NCBI GenBank assembly: GCA_036873135.1
Contig: JAPTYO010000002.1
Coordinates: 32,789,452 to 32,853,451, forward strand
Length of the DNA: 64,000 nt
DNA from: Clarkia xantiana subsp. parviflora
Taxonomy: Eukaryota; Streptophyta; Magnoliopsida; Myrtales; Onagraceae
Direction of reading: 5' to 3'
The translations under genes were made by a program, and so were the position numbers. Shown here in pieces: positions 19,006-29,673 of the stretch; the first letter of the stretch is position 1; the number at the start of each line of letters is the position of its first letter. Under the pieces are notes generated by a model. The model searched no databases. It was not told where the DNA came from and saw only the letters and a program-made list of their open reading frames with translations.

Positions 19006-19200
19006 CTCCCCCTTGGATGTTCATAAGGGAATTGTGCCTCGTTAAAACCTTACTAGAAAAAACCCATTGGGATAAAAATCTAGTGAAGGAAAAAGAGTAC
19101 ACAATTATGGATCCCTTTTTGTAAGCTGCCTCGTTAAAAACCTTACCAGGAAAACCCAATGGGATAAAACCTTGGTTAAGGGAAAAAGAGTGCAGCGGTG
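19006..19200 (-). repeat. Copia-C polypurine tract and duplicated 3' UTR block
   Basis: The purine tract (plus strand CTCCCCCTTGG) abuts the LTR. Next, the same sequence occurs twice in tandem, at about 19034-19109 and 19128-19197, each with GCCTCGTTAAAACCTTA (or AAAAACC) followed by AACCCA, TGGGATAAAA and GGAAAAAGAGT. This block is a known feature at the 3' end of many plant Copia elements. Confidence 0.7.
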
Positions 19201-19205
19201 TAGAT

Positions 19206-19460
19206 TCTCCCCCTGATGTTGACATCACGTAATTTCATTAAGTCGACGCAATCCAATCATGTTCGCCAATATTCCAGATGTCGCAGTCGATAAAGCCTCT
19301 TTGAAAAGATCCGCTAGATAGTCATATGAATAAATTCGTTGGATGAAGAATAACTTGAGGCGAATGTGTTTTGTATGTCTCCTTTGATATAACAATCTTC
19401 AACTCGAGCTATATAACCTGCATTATCTTCATATATACAAAATAATGGTACAATATATTT
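19206..19460 (-). pseudogene. Relic of Copia RNase H in Copia-C
   Basis: Translating the minus strand gives YEDNAGYIARVEDCYIKGDI, then stop-interrupted remnants resembling the Copia ending with THDLQ, NLADLFTKALP and IGMRRL. The match is to the last part of Copia RNase H and shows that the element once coded for pol on this strand. Confidence 0.6.
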
Positions 19461-21120
19461 ATTATCCAACATTCTTGGAAAAAATTTCATGCTAGCATTT
19501 TCATTCCTTCTAGGATTTTCACTTTAATTTTGCTATCAAATTAGCCACCCAAAAATGCTATAAATAATTCATATGTGGGACGCATTCAAAAATTTTTATG
19601 TACTGCCAACGTAATAATATATTTGAAGGTGATGCTCCACTAAATGATCCATATAATAATTGCCAGGATTCTGCATATAACATTTGTACCACAGGTTGTG
19701 CGTATATACCTTACGACACAATTTATTTATGCGGGAAATAATTTGTATCCACTGGCTTCCACCTTCTGAATTTTTCATGTTAATACTTGCGTCTTTTCAA
19801 ACTTTGGCCAATCATAATACTTGTTTAACATATTGAGCTCAAGATCCTCGTCTTGTTTTATGATTTCACTCATGAATAATATTCAAAACTGTTGTCGACA
19901 ACTTGATATTCTCGGTTCCATCATTTTCCCATTAACGACATAACTCATTGAGATCTCTTCACTGTAATTACTTTCAGGTACCTGAACCACTTCTGGGGTT
20001 TCATATTTAGTTATGTCTCTTTTCCCTTTTGGGAAATCGCATCCGTAATAAGACCATATTTATATTTATTTTCTTTCCATGCTCCATTCTTCTTTCAAAA
20101 ATTTCCGTGGAACCATTATCGCACGCTTCAGGCGTGACTTATTTTTCATTATAATTTGTCCAACCGGGACATTTAAATTGGAGCATTTGCAACCGGTAAT
20201 TGACTTATGACTTTCTGGGTCTCATAAAGTCACTTATTGGCAGTATTTGAAAATGTTTATCTCTTTGAACTTCAGGTTCATATTATCACTGTGCGAGGAT
20301 CTAAATGAGATAATAACAATTATTGTTTTTTTTTTTTCAGTCAATCTATTTTCTGCCAGCTGCTTCTTTTTTCCCCCTAATGTTGGGAAAATTTGTTCAT
20401 CAATAATAATCAGCAACTCTTGCTTTAATATATATCAGTCGTTATTCCCAAATAATTGATTTAGACAACATATTTTTCCCAACATTCTAGACCCATATTT
20501 GTGCGTTGTGGTGGAGCAGTTCAAATATATATCGCACATCATAAAATTCATATATGGGAAATTTGTCTATTGAGCAAAAGTTGGTTGTAATGGGAGAACT
20601 GTGATTTAACATTTGTTTGGTGCGCAATTATATTGCTGCTTTCATAATAGCATGCATTTGTACACAATTTGCTCTCATTGATAGCATGTTAACTATATAA
20701 CCGGAGGTTCGTTGTAACATTCATGCTAAACTGCAAATATTGACAATGAATTGTCTAATTCTTATAATAATTATCAACTTCCAATATCATCATCATTCTT
20801 TATTGCATAATCTGGAAATTTTGCTATTGCAAATTCGTGATAATTAAATGCACATGCGACCATATTGTAGATGCATCTTTTAAAATAATATCGCGGTTCA
20901 CATGGCAGGTGAACGGACCCATATTCACCTTTATAATTTCCACAAATAATGGAATTTTATCCCGAATTTAGTTGATGATGATCACATAATGAATTTTCAT
21001 TTGAGAGCAGTTATCATAATAATTTATGGAGAATCTTCAGGTTCTTCCAAATAATGTGTTGCGCATCTTAAGTGATCCGGAATGGTCTGTAACCGGTCAC
21101 GCAAAATGTCATATTATATG

Positions 21121-21222
21121 GGTAAAACTTCTGGTTTACCTCAATGCATCAGTAAACTTCAGGTTTACCGAGATATTTAATCAATCATGCCAATATTGGC
21201 GGTAAACTTCTGGTTTACCTGA
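21121..21222. repeat. Cluster of GGTAAAC hairpins, copy 1
   Basis: Three inverted repeats of the form GGTAAAC-loop-GTTTACC (one with an extra A, one starting AGTAAAC) within 102 bp. The last 75 bp recur at 22857-22931. Confidence 0.7.
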
Positions 21223-21279
21223 TAAGTATATCTTTCATAATCTGCAAAGATATATTTTGCATCTCTTGTAACATATAAA

Positions 21280-21600
21280 TGCTCGTAATTCATGATCTTC
21301 AGGATCATTTATAGCTCAAAATATTTTAGGATCTTCATGATTCTTATTCATAGCTCAAGATCTTTAAAGATCTTTTGTTCATAACTCACAATTTCTTAGG
21401 ATCTCCAAGATCCTATTTTCATATTTTCAGATCGTTCATTCGAAATAATCCAGTATTTTCAGGATCTCTCTTCATATTTGAGATCTTTAGGATCTTCAGA
21501 TCCTTTATTCATAACTCATGATCTGTTAGGATCTTCAGGATCCTAAATGTAGTAATTATTGAGCTTTTAAATAACTCTTGATCTTCTTGATCATTTTATA
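21280..21600. repeat. Degenerate AGGATCTTCAGGATC repeats
   Basis: A roughly 35-45 bp unit with (A)GGATCTTCAGGATC or AAGATCTT followed by TTATTCATAACTC recurs about seven times with many changes. It is a minisatellite-like part of the Copia-C interior. Confidence 0.6.
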
Positions 21601-21689
21601 ATAAAATTAAATGAGCATAATGATATATGTATATAATAAATAAAATGTAGTGCAAGAAATAAAAAGTAACTGTAAATGCAGTGCAAGAA

Positions 21690-21722
21690 ATATAAATATA
21701 AATATAAATATAAATATAAATG
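21690..21722. repeat. ATAAAT microsatellite
   Basis: Five tandem copies of a 6-bp unit (ATAAAT), inside Copia-C. Confidence 0.7.
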
Positions 21723-22856
21723 CAAAATTTAAAATAAAGTAAATACGAATATTCATAACTTTGATCTACAGGATCGTAATATCGAATCTTCAGTATCCGA
21801 TATTCATAAAGAATGCATTTTTCATAGTCATAATGTCCCGGAATTTAATATATGCTAGGATTTTTACTTTTCACATAGGCCACTTTGCCTAGTGTCATTA
21901 CGCTTCATATGACCAAATTTCGCGCTGCATAATATCATTACTTTTCTGCTAGCGTCACTGCGCTTCTCAAAATTATAATTATTCCAAATTAATTGGACTT
22001 TGCATTCTTTTCGTGCATTCTTTATTTGTAAGATGCATCATTTTTCTTATCATATCACGATGATGCTAAATATTTCATCTCTTTTATAGCATATTTGTAT
22101 TTGTACTCTTTCAGAGTCGGTATACTATATTTATTTTAATCATACACCGCAACACTCACTTCTCAGGTTGGGGATATACACATAATTGAGACACTCGTTT
22201 CAGGGAGTGGATCATAAATTGCAACACTCTCTTCAGGGAGCGAAGCTTATCTAGTGGGCTATGCGTACATCTTTTGTTCATCATTTACCCATAGTCATAT
22301 TTTAACATCTGACAACATGAGCTAAACCCCACTATTCATGATGGTTTATGTGCTACTAACTCACTTTAGAAGTATAGCATATATATAATTAATCGTTACC
22401 CAATATCACGTGTTGTATATTAAGTATAAATAATTAACATAACCAAAATAAATAGGATAATCAATTAAAAATAATGATCTTCCCTTTGTTTTATAGCAAA
22501 TCAGCACAAGGAGGAAGTTGATGCAGTCTAAATCGTACTCGATGATCATGACTTGTAGAAATCCATCATATTAATATTGCTAACACGAAAGACAAAACAC
22601 TAATATTAGTCAAATTACAAATAATAAATAGAACTAAACAATTTAAAAGAAAAAAAAAATATAGAATGATAATCTCCCTTTTATTTGGTATGTAGTGACC
22701 CCCATCCATCGAAGTGATTCAATCAGACAACATTGTGAAGGTTGAGGCGGTCATGTTTAGTTTAACATGACGATTGCACATAACCCTTGGAACGTCTCTC
22801 ATGGATAAACGACGCCATCGCGGTTCCGATCGAAGAAGGCACCGTGCTCTATATGA

Positions 22857-22931
22857 ATCAGTAAACTTCTGGTTTACCGAATATATAATAAATCATGCCA
22901 ATATTGGCGGTAAACTTCTGGTTTACCTGAT
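22857..22931. repeat. Cluster of GGTAAAC hairpins, copy 2
   Basis: Direct repeat of 21147-21222: two hairpins (arms GTAAAC/GTTTAC, loop TTCTG) separated by ATCATGCCAATATTGGC, which is itself partly palindromic (GCCAATATTGGC). Confidence 0.7.
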
Positions 22932-23550
22932 TTTTTTTTCTCATAATCCTGATAACACAATCCGCATGTTTATTTTTTCATCTTCATCATAATGATGATT
23001 GCGGAGTATTCGCATTCTTTATAATAAGAAATAAATATAAAGTATATGAAAACATATAAATAATAATAATAATAATAATAATAATAATCGGAACACCAAC
23101 CTACTCCCAGCTCAAAACGAAAATAACTAATCCAAACGGCAATTCGAATCCAATCAGACTAATTAAAGGAGCCAAATTAAAATAGAAGGGGAGTTTGTGA
23201 CCATAGGCGAGTCTGTAAAGAAGCTCCATGTGAACCGACGACCTCTTTGAAATAAATGTTCATATTCTGCCAAGACAAATAAGTTCATGAGTGATATGTA
23301 TATCTAAACATAGAAATGTAATTCATAAATTAATAAGTCAAACAAAATCAAAGAATCGAGAGTGATGGCATCTTGTTGATGAATTGTGCATGTGGTGGCT
23401 CTATCTCTTTAACTTCTTCACTGAGATATTGCAGCACCAGAAAACGTTGTTGAGGTTTCAGTGACGACAACGATTCGGAAGAATAGGAGAATGAAAAGCT
23501 TGGTTTTCTCAATTCGAGACTAGTCTTCTAAGGAATGTTTTTGTGAGCGA

Positions 23551-23566
23551 TTTCGTGCTGATAACG
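23551..23566 (-). other. Copia-C primer binding site candidate
   Basis: Element strand reads CGTTATCAGCACGAAA directly next to the 5' LTR. It shares TATCAG with the initiator tRNA-Met site, but the rest differs, so the priming tRNA is uncertain. Confidence 0.55.
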
Positions 23567-23750
23567 TGTTACGAAAGTAGAGAGGTAATAGAAGAAGGAA
23601 CTTGAGGATGTTTTATTATCACACATAAGGGGCCCTTATATAGGGATTACATAGACTTGGAGAAGAAGTAAAATCCATATAAGGAATGTCTAAATAAGGA
23701 AGATGATATATACACATAATATTGAACATCCACATAATATATTCATAACA
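23567..23750 (-). repeat. Copia-C 5' LTR, directly upstream of the MIF promoter
   Basis: 184 bp, apparently identical to 18822-19005, followed by the TSD ATATT. Its right end is 36 bp from the TATA box of the MIF gene. Element transcription would run away from the gene. Confidence 0.93.
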
Positions 23751-23786
23751 ATATTAACTCTAAATTATATATTTCTCCCCCGGCCC

Positions 23787-23794
23787 TATAAATG
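23787..23794 (+). promoter_or_regulatory. Probable TATA box of the MIF gene
   Basis: TATAAATG lies 117 bp upstream of the ATG, giving a predicted 5' UTR of roughly 85-95 bases. It is the best TATA match in the 155 bp between Copia-C and the ATG. A weaker one (TTATATATT) lies at 23765. Confidence 0.55.
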
Positions 23795-23910
23795 TCCATA
23801 TAACTTCTCCCTCACGAAAAGGTTAGAGGTAGATGTTATAATATACATCTGTTTAATTAATAATAATTTCCTGAAACGAGGTTCAAGATAGGGAGAGAGA
23901 ATAAGTGAAG

Positions 23911-24141
23911 ATGAAGAAGGTGGTGGTTGTGAAGAGAGAAGCGTCGTCGTCGTGGACTAGAGGGATTGTTCGATACGCAGAGTGCCAGAAGAACCACGCG
24001 GCTAGCAGTGGCGGTCAAGCAGTTGATGGTTGCAGCTTCTACGTAGCTGCTGCTGCAGATAACAATAATAATGGAGCTTCTCTTGCTTGTGCTTCTTGTG
24101 GCTGCCACAGGAACTTCCACAGAAAGGTCGTCCTGTACTAG
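23911..24141 (+). CDS. MIF: Mini zinc finger protein (MIF)
   Basis: A 76-residue protein that is almost entirely one ZF-HD zinc finger. It has VRYAECQKNHAASSGGQAVD from about residue 22 and ends LACASCGCHRNFHRKVV, with the spaced Cys and His residues of the family (C27, H31 and the CASCGCH cluster). MIF proteins have the ZF-HD dimerisation finger but no homeodomain. In Arabidopsis and tomato they act in the nucleus by pairing with ZHD homeodomain factors and blocking DNA binding, affecting hormone responses and meristem/carpel growth. The usual VDGCREF motif reads VDGCSFY, and an Asn run sits in the linker. I chose the ATG at 23911; an open frame extends to a GTG at 23905 that is not a plausible plant start. 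Which MIF paralogue it is cannot be said. Copia-C lies just upstream. Confidence 0.9.
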   Translation: MKKVVVVKREASSSWTRGIVRYAECQKNHAASSGGQAVDGCSFYVAAAADNNNNGASLACASCGCHRNFHRKVVLY

Positions 24142-24796
24142 CTTCAATAAATAAGAATAAGGCGTCATTGCATATAAACCGGGGTTTGTTTTATATATTA
24201 TCATTATTAGGAAAATTGTTCCATCAGAAAATTTCTACCACATTATATTATGCAATTGTCAGACTATATTATAGCAGATATATACATATTTTGGACTGGC
24301 ATGCAATGTCATGGTAGAGTCTTTTTTATATATATGTATCATATATAATATGATTGATTACATATATATTCTCACTTACATTATTTACAGCTTTGTTCTT
24401 TTTTCCACTCATTTTAGGCTTTGATTATTTATGTTTTTTACGTTGATCATTAAGATGTTACTAATTGGTTAATGATCTATTGTTAGCGTGCGTGACACGG
24501 TGACAGTATCACATGAGCAAAAAAGTGACATGTAGGAAACAAATATATATATATTTTTAACCACATTCATATATTCTTCTTCGTAGTTGTTTTCCTTGCA
24601 AATTTAGAAAATATCAATCCAAAATTAGATCAAATTCAAATATTATTTATAGGGTTGATTTGAAACCAATACTGATTTACTGAGTTTCTGAGATCGATTT
24701 TGAATCCAGATTATATTTTACAATAATATTAATGTTTTTTTTTTTGGAAACAAAAATATTTAAGTTAAATTATATGAGATGAAGAACATGTTTACT

Positions 24797-25192
24797 TTAT
24801 GTGTCAATTTGGTGTCTCATGATTAAATTGTTATTTTCAATTGTCCTGGGTTTCAACTTTGTTGCTATTTGGTATCTCTGTCAAATTTTAGATTTAAATT
24901 TAACAAAAACTCGTTATGTGCTGGTCATGACAGAATAAATTTAAAAATTCCTAAATTACCCCAAAATGCTCGCAATCGCCAGAATCTTGTCAGCCCGGAA
25001 TCGGAGGTGGGTGGCCGGGATCAAAAGAGTGACTTTGAAAAAAAAAAGTATAATGGGCAAAATTTTCTTCTCATCTCATTCTATTATAGTTAACTCAAAA
25101 TTGAACGGAAAACCAAATCGTTACAAAAAAGAAACCTGGGATACCAAATATTAACTATATAATTTTGAGACAACAAACTGACATATGGGGTA
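24797..25192. mobile_element. Foldback/MITE-like element (tentative)
   Basis: The left end has TGTCAATTTGGTGTCTCA. The complement of the right end has TGTCAGTTTGTTGTCTCA. CCTGGGTTTC and TTTGGTATC blocks also occur near both ends in inverted order. I could not define a clean TSD, so family and exact ends are open. Confidence 0.4.
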
Positions 25193-25207
25193 AACCTGAG
25201 AAACTAA

Positions 25208-25337
25208 GAGCATCCACAATGCTTTTACCTAAATTGTTTTCCTTAAAAGTGTCATGTAGGATTTTATGAGTGGTTTAAGGAATATATAAATTTATTTATT
25301 GCGGAAAACAATTGTGGTAAAAGCATCGTGGATGCTC
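25208..25337. mobile_element. Tourist-like MITE (PIF/Harbinger type)
   Basis: 130 bp with 22-bp inverted ends (GAGCATCCACAATGCTTTTA and its near complement) flanked by TAA on both sides (25205-25207 and 25338-25340). Much of the interior is also self-complementary. A TAA/TTA target and GAGCATCC-type ends fit Tourist MITEs. No coding capacity. Confidence 0.85.
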
Positions 25338-26299
25338 TAAATAGCATAATAAGTTTAAAAAGAAAACATAACGATGCGAATATATAATTAAACTTAATAT
25401 AATATTATTATTTCATGTGTTTAAGATGATGTTTGCTTAAAGTAGTGGGTTGCTGCAAATTTGTATTATTTCCATGTTGATGAAAGTTCAAATCTTTAAT
25501 TGACTTGTATCCAGCTAATGAAAGGAATTGGACGACATAAATAAGGGTTAGGTGCAATTTAAAACGTAACGATCCATTCTTCAATATCAATATCGTCGTC
25601 TAAAACTCTAGCTATATATATATATAATTAGAAACATTTCCTATGCCGGAAAATCAGTCATCATAACGGGTACGATACTCCTTCATAACTCGACTGTTCG
25701 ATGCGTATAACACTCTTAATTACAACTTAATTAATATAATTGCATTCGATTATAAGTGATTGATCCAGAGATTTGCTGAGTGGCCAAAAAAATAAAATCC
25801 AGAGGTTAATAAAAAAATGAGTAAATTTAAAAAGTGAAATTTTTTTGTAAAATTTCAATAGAAAGTAAGAAAGAAAAAGTAAATGAACAAATGTATTGGT
25901 TCTTAATGGGATTCTATATCACTTTCTAGGGAAATTTCACAAGAAATTTCACAGTTTGTAGCATAACCCATAAAAAATACAATATAATAGCAATAATCAT
26001 ATCATACTTAGTAAGGTAATTAATTGGACAGTTTCTACGAACACGGTATTTAAAGTAATTAATACATATACTTTGTTAGGCGTGTTGCCTTATTGTTAGG
26101 GACTATTATATATGCTAAGATAGATATTTTTTCCTCTTGTTCACACTTGAACATAACACAACACACAAATTGTTTGTATTCTAATATTCTTCATTTAATC
26201 TACACGTACGTTACTTATGATATCATAGTGGAATGAAATATAATGGAAACCCCAACGAAGATCTCCTGGTCCATCCTTTTGCTGGTCTGGGCTTAGGCC

Positions 26300-26763
26300 A
26301 TGGCTTCCAAACTGTATAGGTGCCTGCCCTTGTTCCGAGTTGGGCCCTACCCTCTTGCGACTGCTGGCACTGCCTCGCCACCTTCCCAGGCCAAAGTTCC
26401 AACTGCTACATGGGAATGTCTGTGGAGGATGCTACCCCAATTGCGGTGGATTCTTCTTCCGCCACGCACCAGGGGCATCTCCACGTTTCTGCTATGGACG
26501 ACCTCGCCGCCATCTCAGTGGCCCTTGGATTAGAGGGGTCAGCCAATGGACACCTCTTGAATGAATGGAGCATTTTCATCAGCACTCCAAAGTCTTCGCC
26601 GCCTCCTCCTCCTCCTGGCTCAGTGGCGCCCCCTTCTCCAACTACTCATCGACCCGGGAAGGATCCAATGCAAATTACCAAGACCTCCCCTCCAAGAAAA
26701 GGCGCAGGACCACCCTCTCTATCAGAGAACCTGACAATATCCAGCCGGATGCACCGTTGCTGA
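26300..26763 (+). pseudogene. LINE-2 ORF1 C-terminal remnant
   Basis: Overlapping frames read a Ser/Pro-rich, low-complexity protein tail (for example STPKSSPPPPPPGSVAPP) upstream of the endonuclease, as in the C-terminal tail of L1 ORF1. The DUF4283 part and zinc knuckle are absent because of the 5' truncation. Confidence 0.5.
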
Positions 26764-29673
26764 ACTCACCTCCGGTTGGCGTGTGCACGAATTTTCACAG
26801 CTCATGATCACCCCCTTGGCAACTGTAGCTAGCTGTTCCACCCCATGCACGCCGTGCTCGACCAAGGAGAGGACGCCATTTTATTCCTCCAGGCCTCCAA
26901 GATCCACTTACCCACGTAGCCAATTTATTTTCACTGTGGCATCAGTTGAATTATATTGGTTTTTATACTTTCCGTGCCCTGAATCATGTGTGTTTGAGCA
27001 ACCATTTAGCTCACGATGGCATAGATGCTATTCGGTCATGCTCCCTTACTGGCCCGACCCATGAATATTCACAGTGGCATAAACACCATTAGATCATGTT
27101 CCCTTACCGGCCCTATTTCCCTGGATTTAGTTTCGGCAAGCAATATGCAGTCCGCGGACATGTCTTTCCGACATATTCCGCTTTCACAATGAATACCCTC
27201 AGCTGGAATTGTCAAGGCATCGGACGTGCCTTGAAAATGCGACACCTCCATTTTCGGGTTGGTGTCTGGAGACCTAAAATTTTATTCCTTTCCAAAGTCA
27301 ACTCGAATACTGCTCGTCTCTCCTCAGCCTTGACGCGGCTCGGGTACACTGGTGTTAGCATTCAAGAACCTACGGATACCCGCGGTGGTTTAGTTCTTGC
27401 TTGGAAATTCTTATTTTCTCTGCAGATTTTAACTATGTCTGATAACTTCTTTCACTGCCTCATTTCCACCACGCCGTTGTCACTACCGTGGTATTCTACA
27501 TTTGTGTATGCTCCCTATAAATTTGTTGATCGCCCATCCTTTTGGGCTAACTTGGGGACCCTTCAAACGTCTATTTCACATCGATGGCTCCTCATTGGTG
27601 ATTTCAATGAAATTTGGTCCAGTACAGAAAAGGAGGGTGGCAATCTTGTTTCTGATACTCGTCTGAGTCAAGCTCATGTATGGTCGGATAGCCTCAATCT
27701 ACTAGATCTTGAATTCTCTTGTTTCCCTTTCACGTGGACAAATAAACGTTCAGGCCGTTTCTTAATTCGGGAACGGTTGGACCGTGCATTCTCCACACTA
27801 GAATGGCGGATTATCTATCATATGTCCTCTCTTCTTCATCAGGAACGTGTAGGCTCGGACCACTGCCCCATCCTTCTTCAGTTGGATTCCCAGGCTCCGA
27901 CATATCATTCCATTTTCCGGTTTGAACATATGTGGATCGACCATGCCACCTTCTTACCTACAGTCAAACGTTCTTGGTGCATCCCATTACTGCCTCCCCA
28001 CAGGGTACACTTGCCCTTAAACTGAAATGACTTCTTCTTTTTTCTCTCCGACGTTGGAGTAAAGAAGTTTCTGGCAATTTCAAAGCAGATATCCAAACCC
28101 TGGTAGATCAAATTGCCCATTGCCAAACCACCACCCCCTCAGACACTCAATCGTAAAACACCTTGGAACAATGTCTGGAAACGCTTTACCTTCACCAAGA
28201 GACTCACTGGCGCCAAAAATCTAGACAGCTATGGCTCCTCCGAGGAGATTGCAACACCAAATTTTTCCATGCCTCGGTCATACTCAGGCGAGCCCGAAAT
28301 AGAGTAGATTCGTTAAAGGATTCTGATGGCCAATGGCTTTCCACCCCAGCTGCTATTCAAACCCATATCTGGGATTCTTTTCGAATCTTTTCCAAGTTGG
28401 TGCCATACCGATTTCATTTGAACTTCCTACTCTTTTAAAAAAATCGTATCCCCTCAGCTCAATCGGCCCCTTTGGGAAGCCAACTCTCGCATATTGAAAT
28501 TCTCACTGCCTTTAACGACTTGCACCAAGAAAAGGCTCCAGGTCCTGACGGTTACACGGGTAAATTCTATCATTCCACCTGGGATATAGTTTCAAATGAC
28601 CTTCTGCAGGCAGTCCACTCCTTTTTCCGCTCTGGCTTCCTGGTCAAAGAACTCTATCAGACCTAAAATCTGACCTAAGGCGAATACGTTTTGAAAACGC
28701 GGATTTGGAAAGAGTCGCCACTAGTTAATTAAGGCTAACTAGAATCCTAAATTACCTAAATGAATAATGGATTAATCACCTAGGTATAAAACCAGTTACG
28801 ATCAGAAATTCGAGTTCGGGGTTCTATTACGGAAACGAAAACATTATTTTAAAATTCCACCCTTTTGGTACTCAATTCATAAATTGCCACTATTCTAATA
28901 TATAAAATTTTATAAAATTTAAAAAAAAAAACTATCAAATAAAGTTTGAATATGCTAAATAAATATCAACTATAATTTATACTAAAAATTATCTATCTAA
29001 CATAGTTAAAATTAAACCTAACCTATTAATATTATATTACATATTTATATCATATATATATACATATAATTATACACGTTGCATTATACGTTATATGCAG
29101 TCTATCTACTATATTATAATAATTCGGCATCGGAAGCCCTCTGACTGACACGTGGACAGTATGTCCAGTCAGCATTTTCTAATTTAATCGGAATTTAATA
29201 GTGGTTCTCTAAATTTAGATACATAATATTGATTGATTGAAAATTAATAAGTATTTTTATCTCCTATTTCGGTCTCTACGCAATTTAAAGAAACATACAT
29301 ATTCGGATTTTGCGAGTGGCCGTTTCAAAAAATATAGTTTTTGTTTTGGATAGACATTTAATTACATCGCATGTATACTAATTTAGTGACTTTTTTTAAT
29401 ATTAATGATATATACAATATATTTATTATATATATAAGAAGATCTTTTTTTATTGTATTAAATGTATTGATTTAATCTCCTATATATAAAATGGGAGAGG
29501 AATTGTATATTTATTTATTATGTAACTATTATTTTGTAAGTTTAAAGAATTTGACTTAAATTTATCTACCAATCAGATGATCATCTTTATTTTTTTTAAG
29601 AACTACAAACTCTGTATTTGTGGTGGATTGATTGCAACTTGCAAGTCGGTGTTCATAAAATACGTAAGCCTAC

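Larger units (their letters stand above)
18822..23750 (-). mobile_element. Copia-C: internally decayed Copia element with apparently identical LTRs
   Basis: 4929 bp with two 184-bp LTRs that appear identical and a perfect TSD ATATT (18817-18821 and 23751-23755). On the minus strand a PBS candidate lies at 23551-23566 and a purine tract at 19006-19016. Inside there is no long open frame. Only a damaged RNase H end (about 19206-19460) and a duplicated Copia 3' UTR block are recognisable; the other 4 kb is AT-rich and rich in short repeats. Identical LTRs with a decayed interior imply that the defective form itself was mobilised recently. Confidence 0.9.
24142..26229. other. AT-rich spacer downstream of MIF
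   Basis: No protein or RNA gene recognised. It holds two small DNA elements (24797-25192 and 25208-25337) and otherwise AT-rich low-complexity sequence, including the likely MIF 3' UTR in the first 200-300 bases. Confidence 0.6.

Noticed and set aside
23905..23910. Upstream GTG as MIF start
   Set aside because: Plant genes start at ATG; the first ATG is at 23911 and nothing conserved lies before it.
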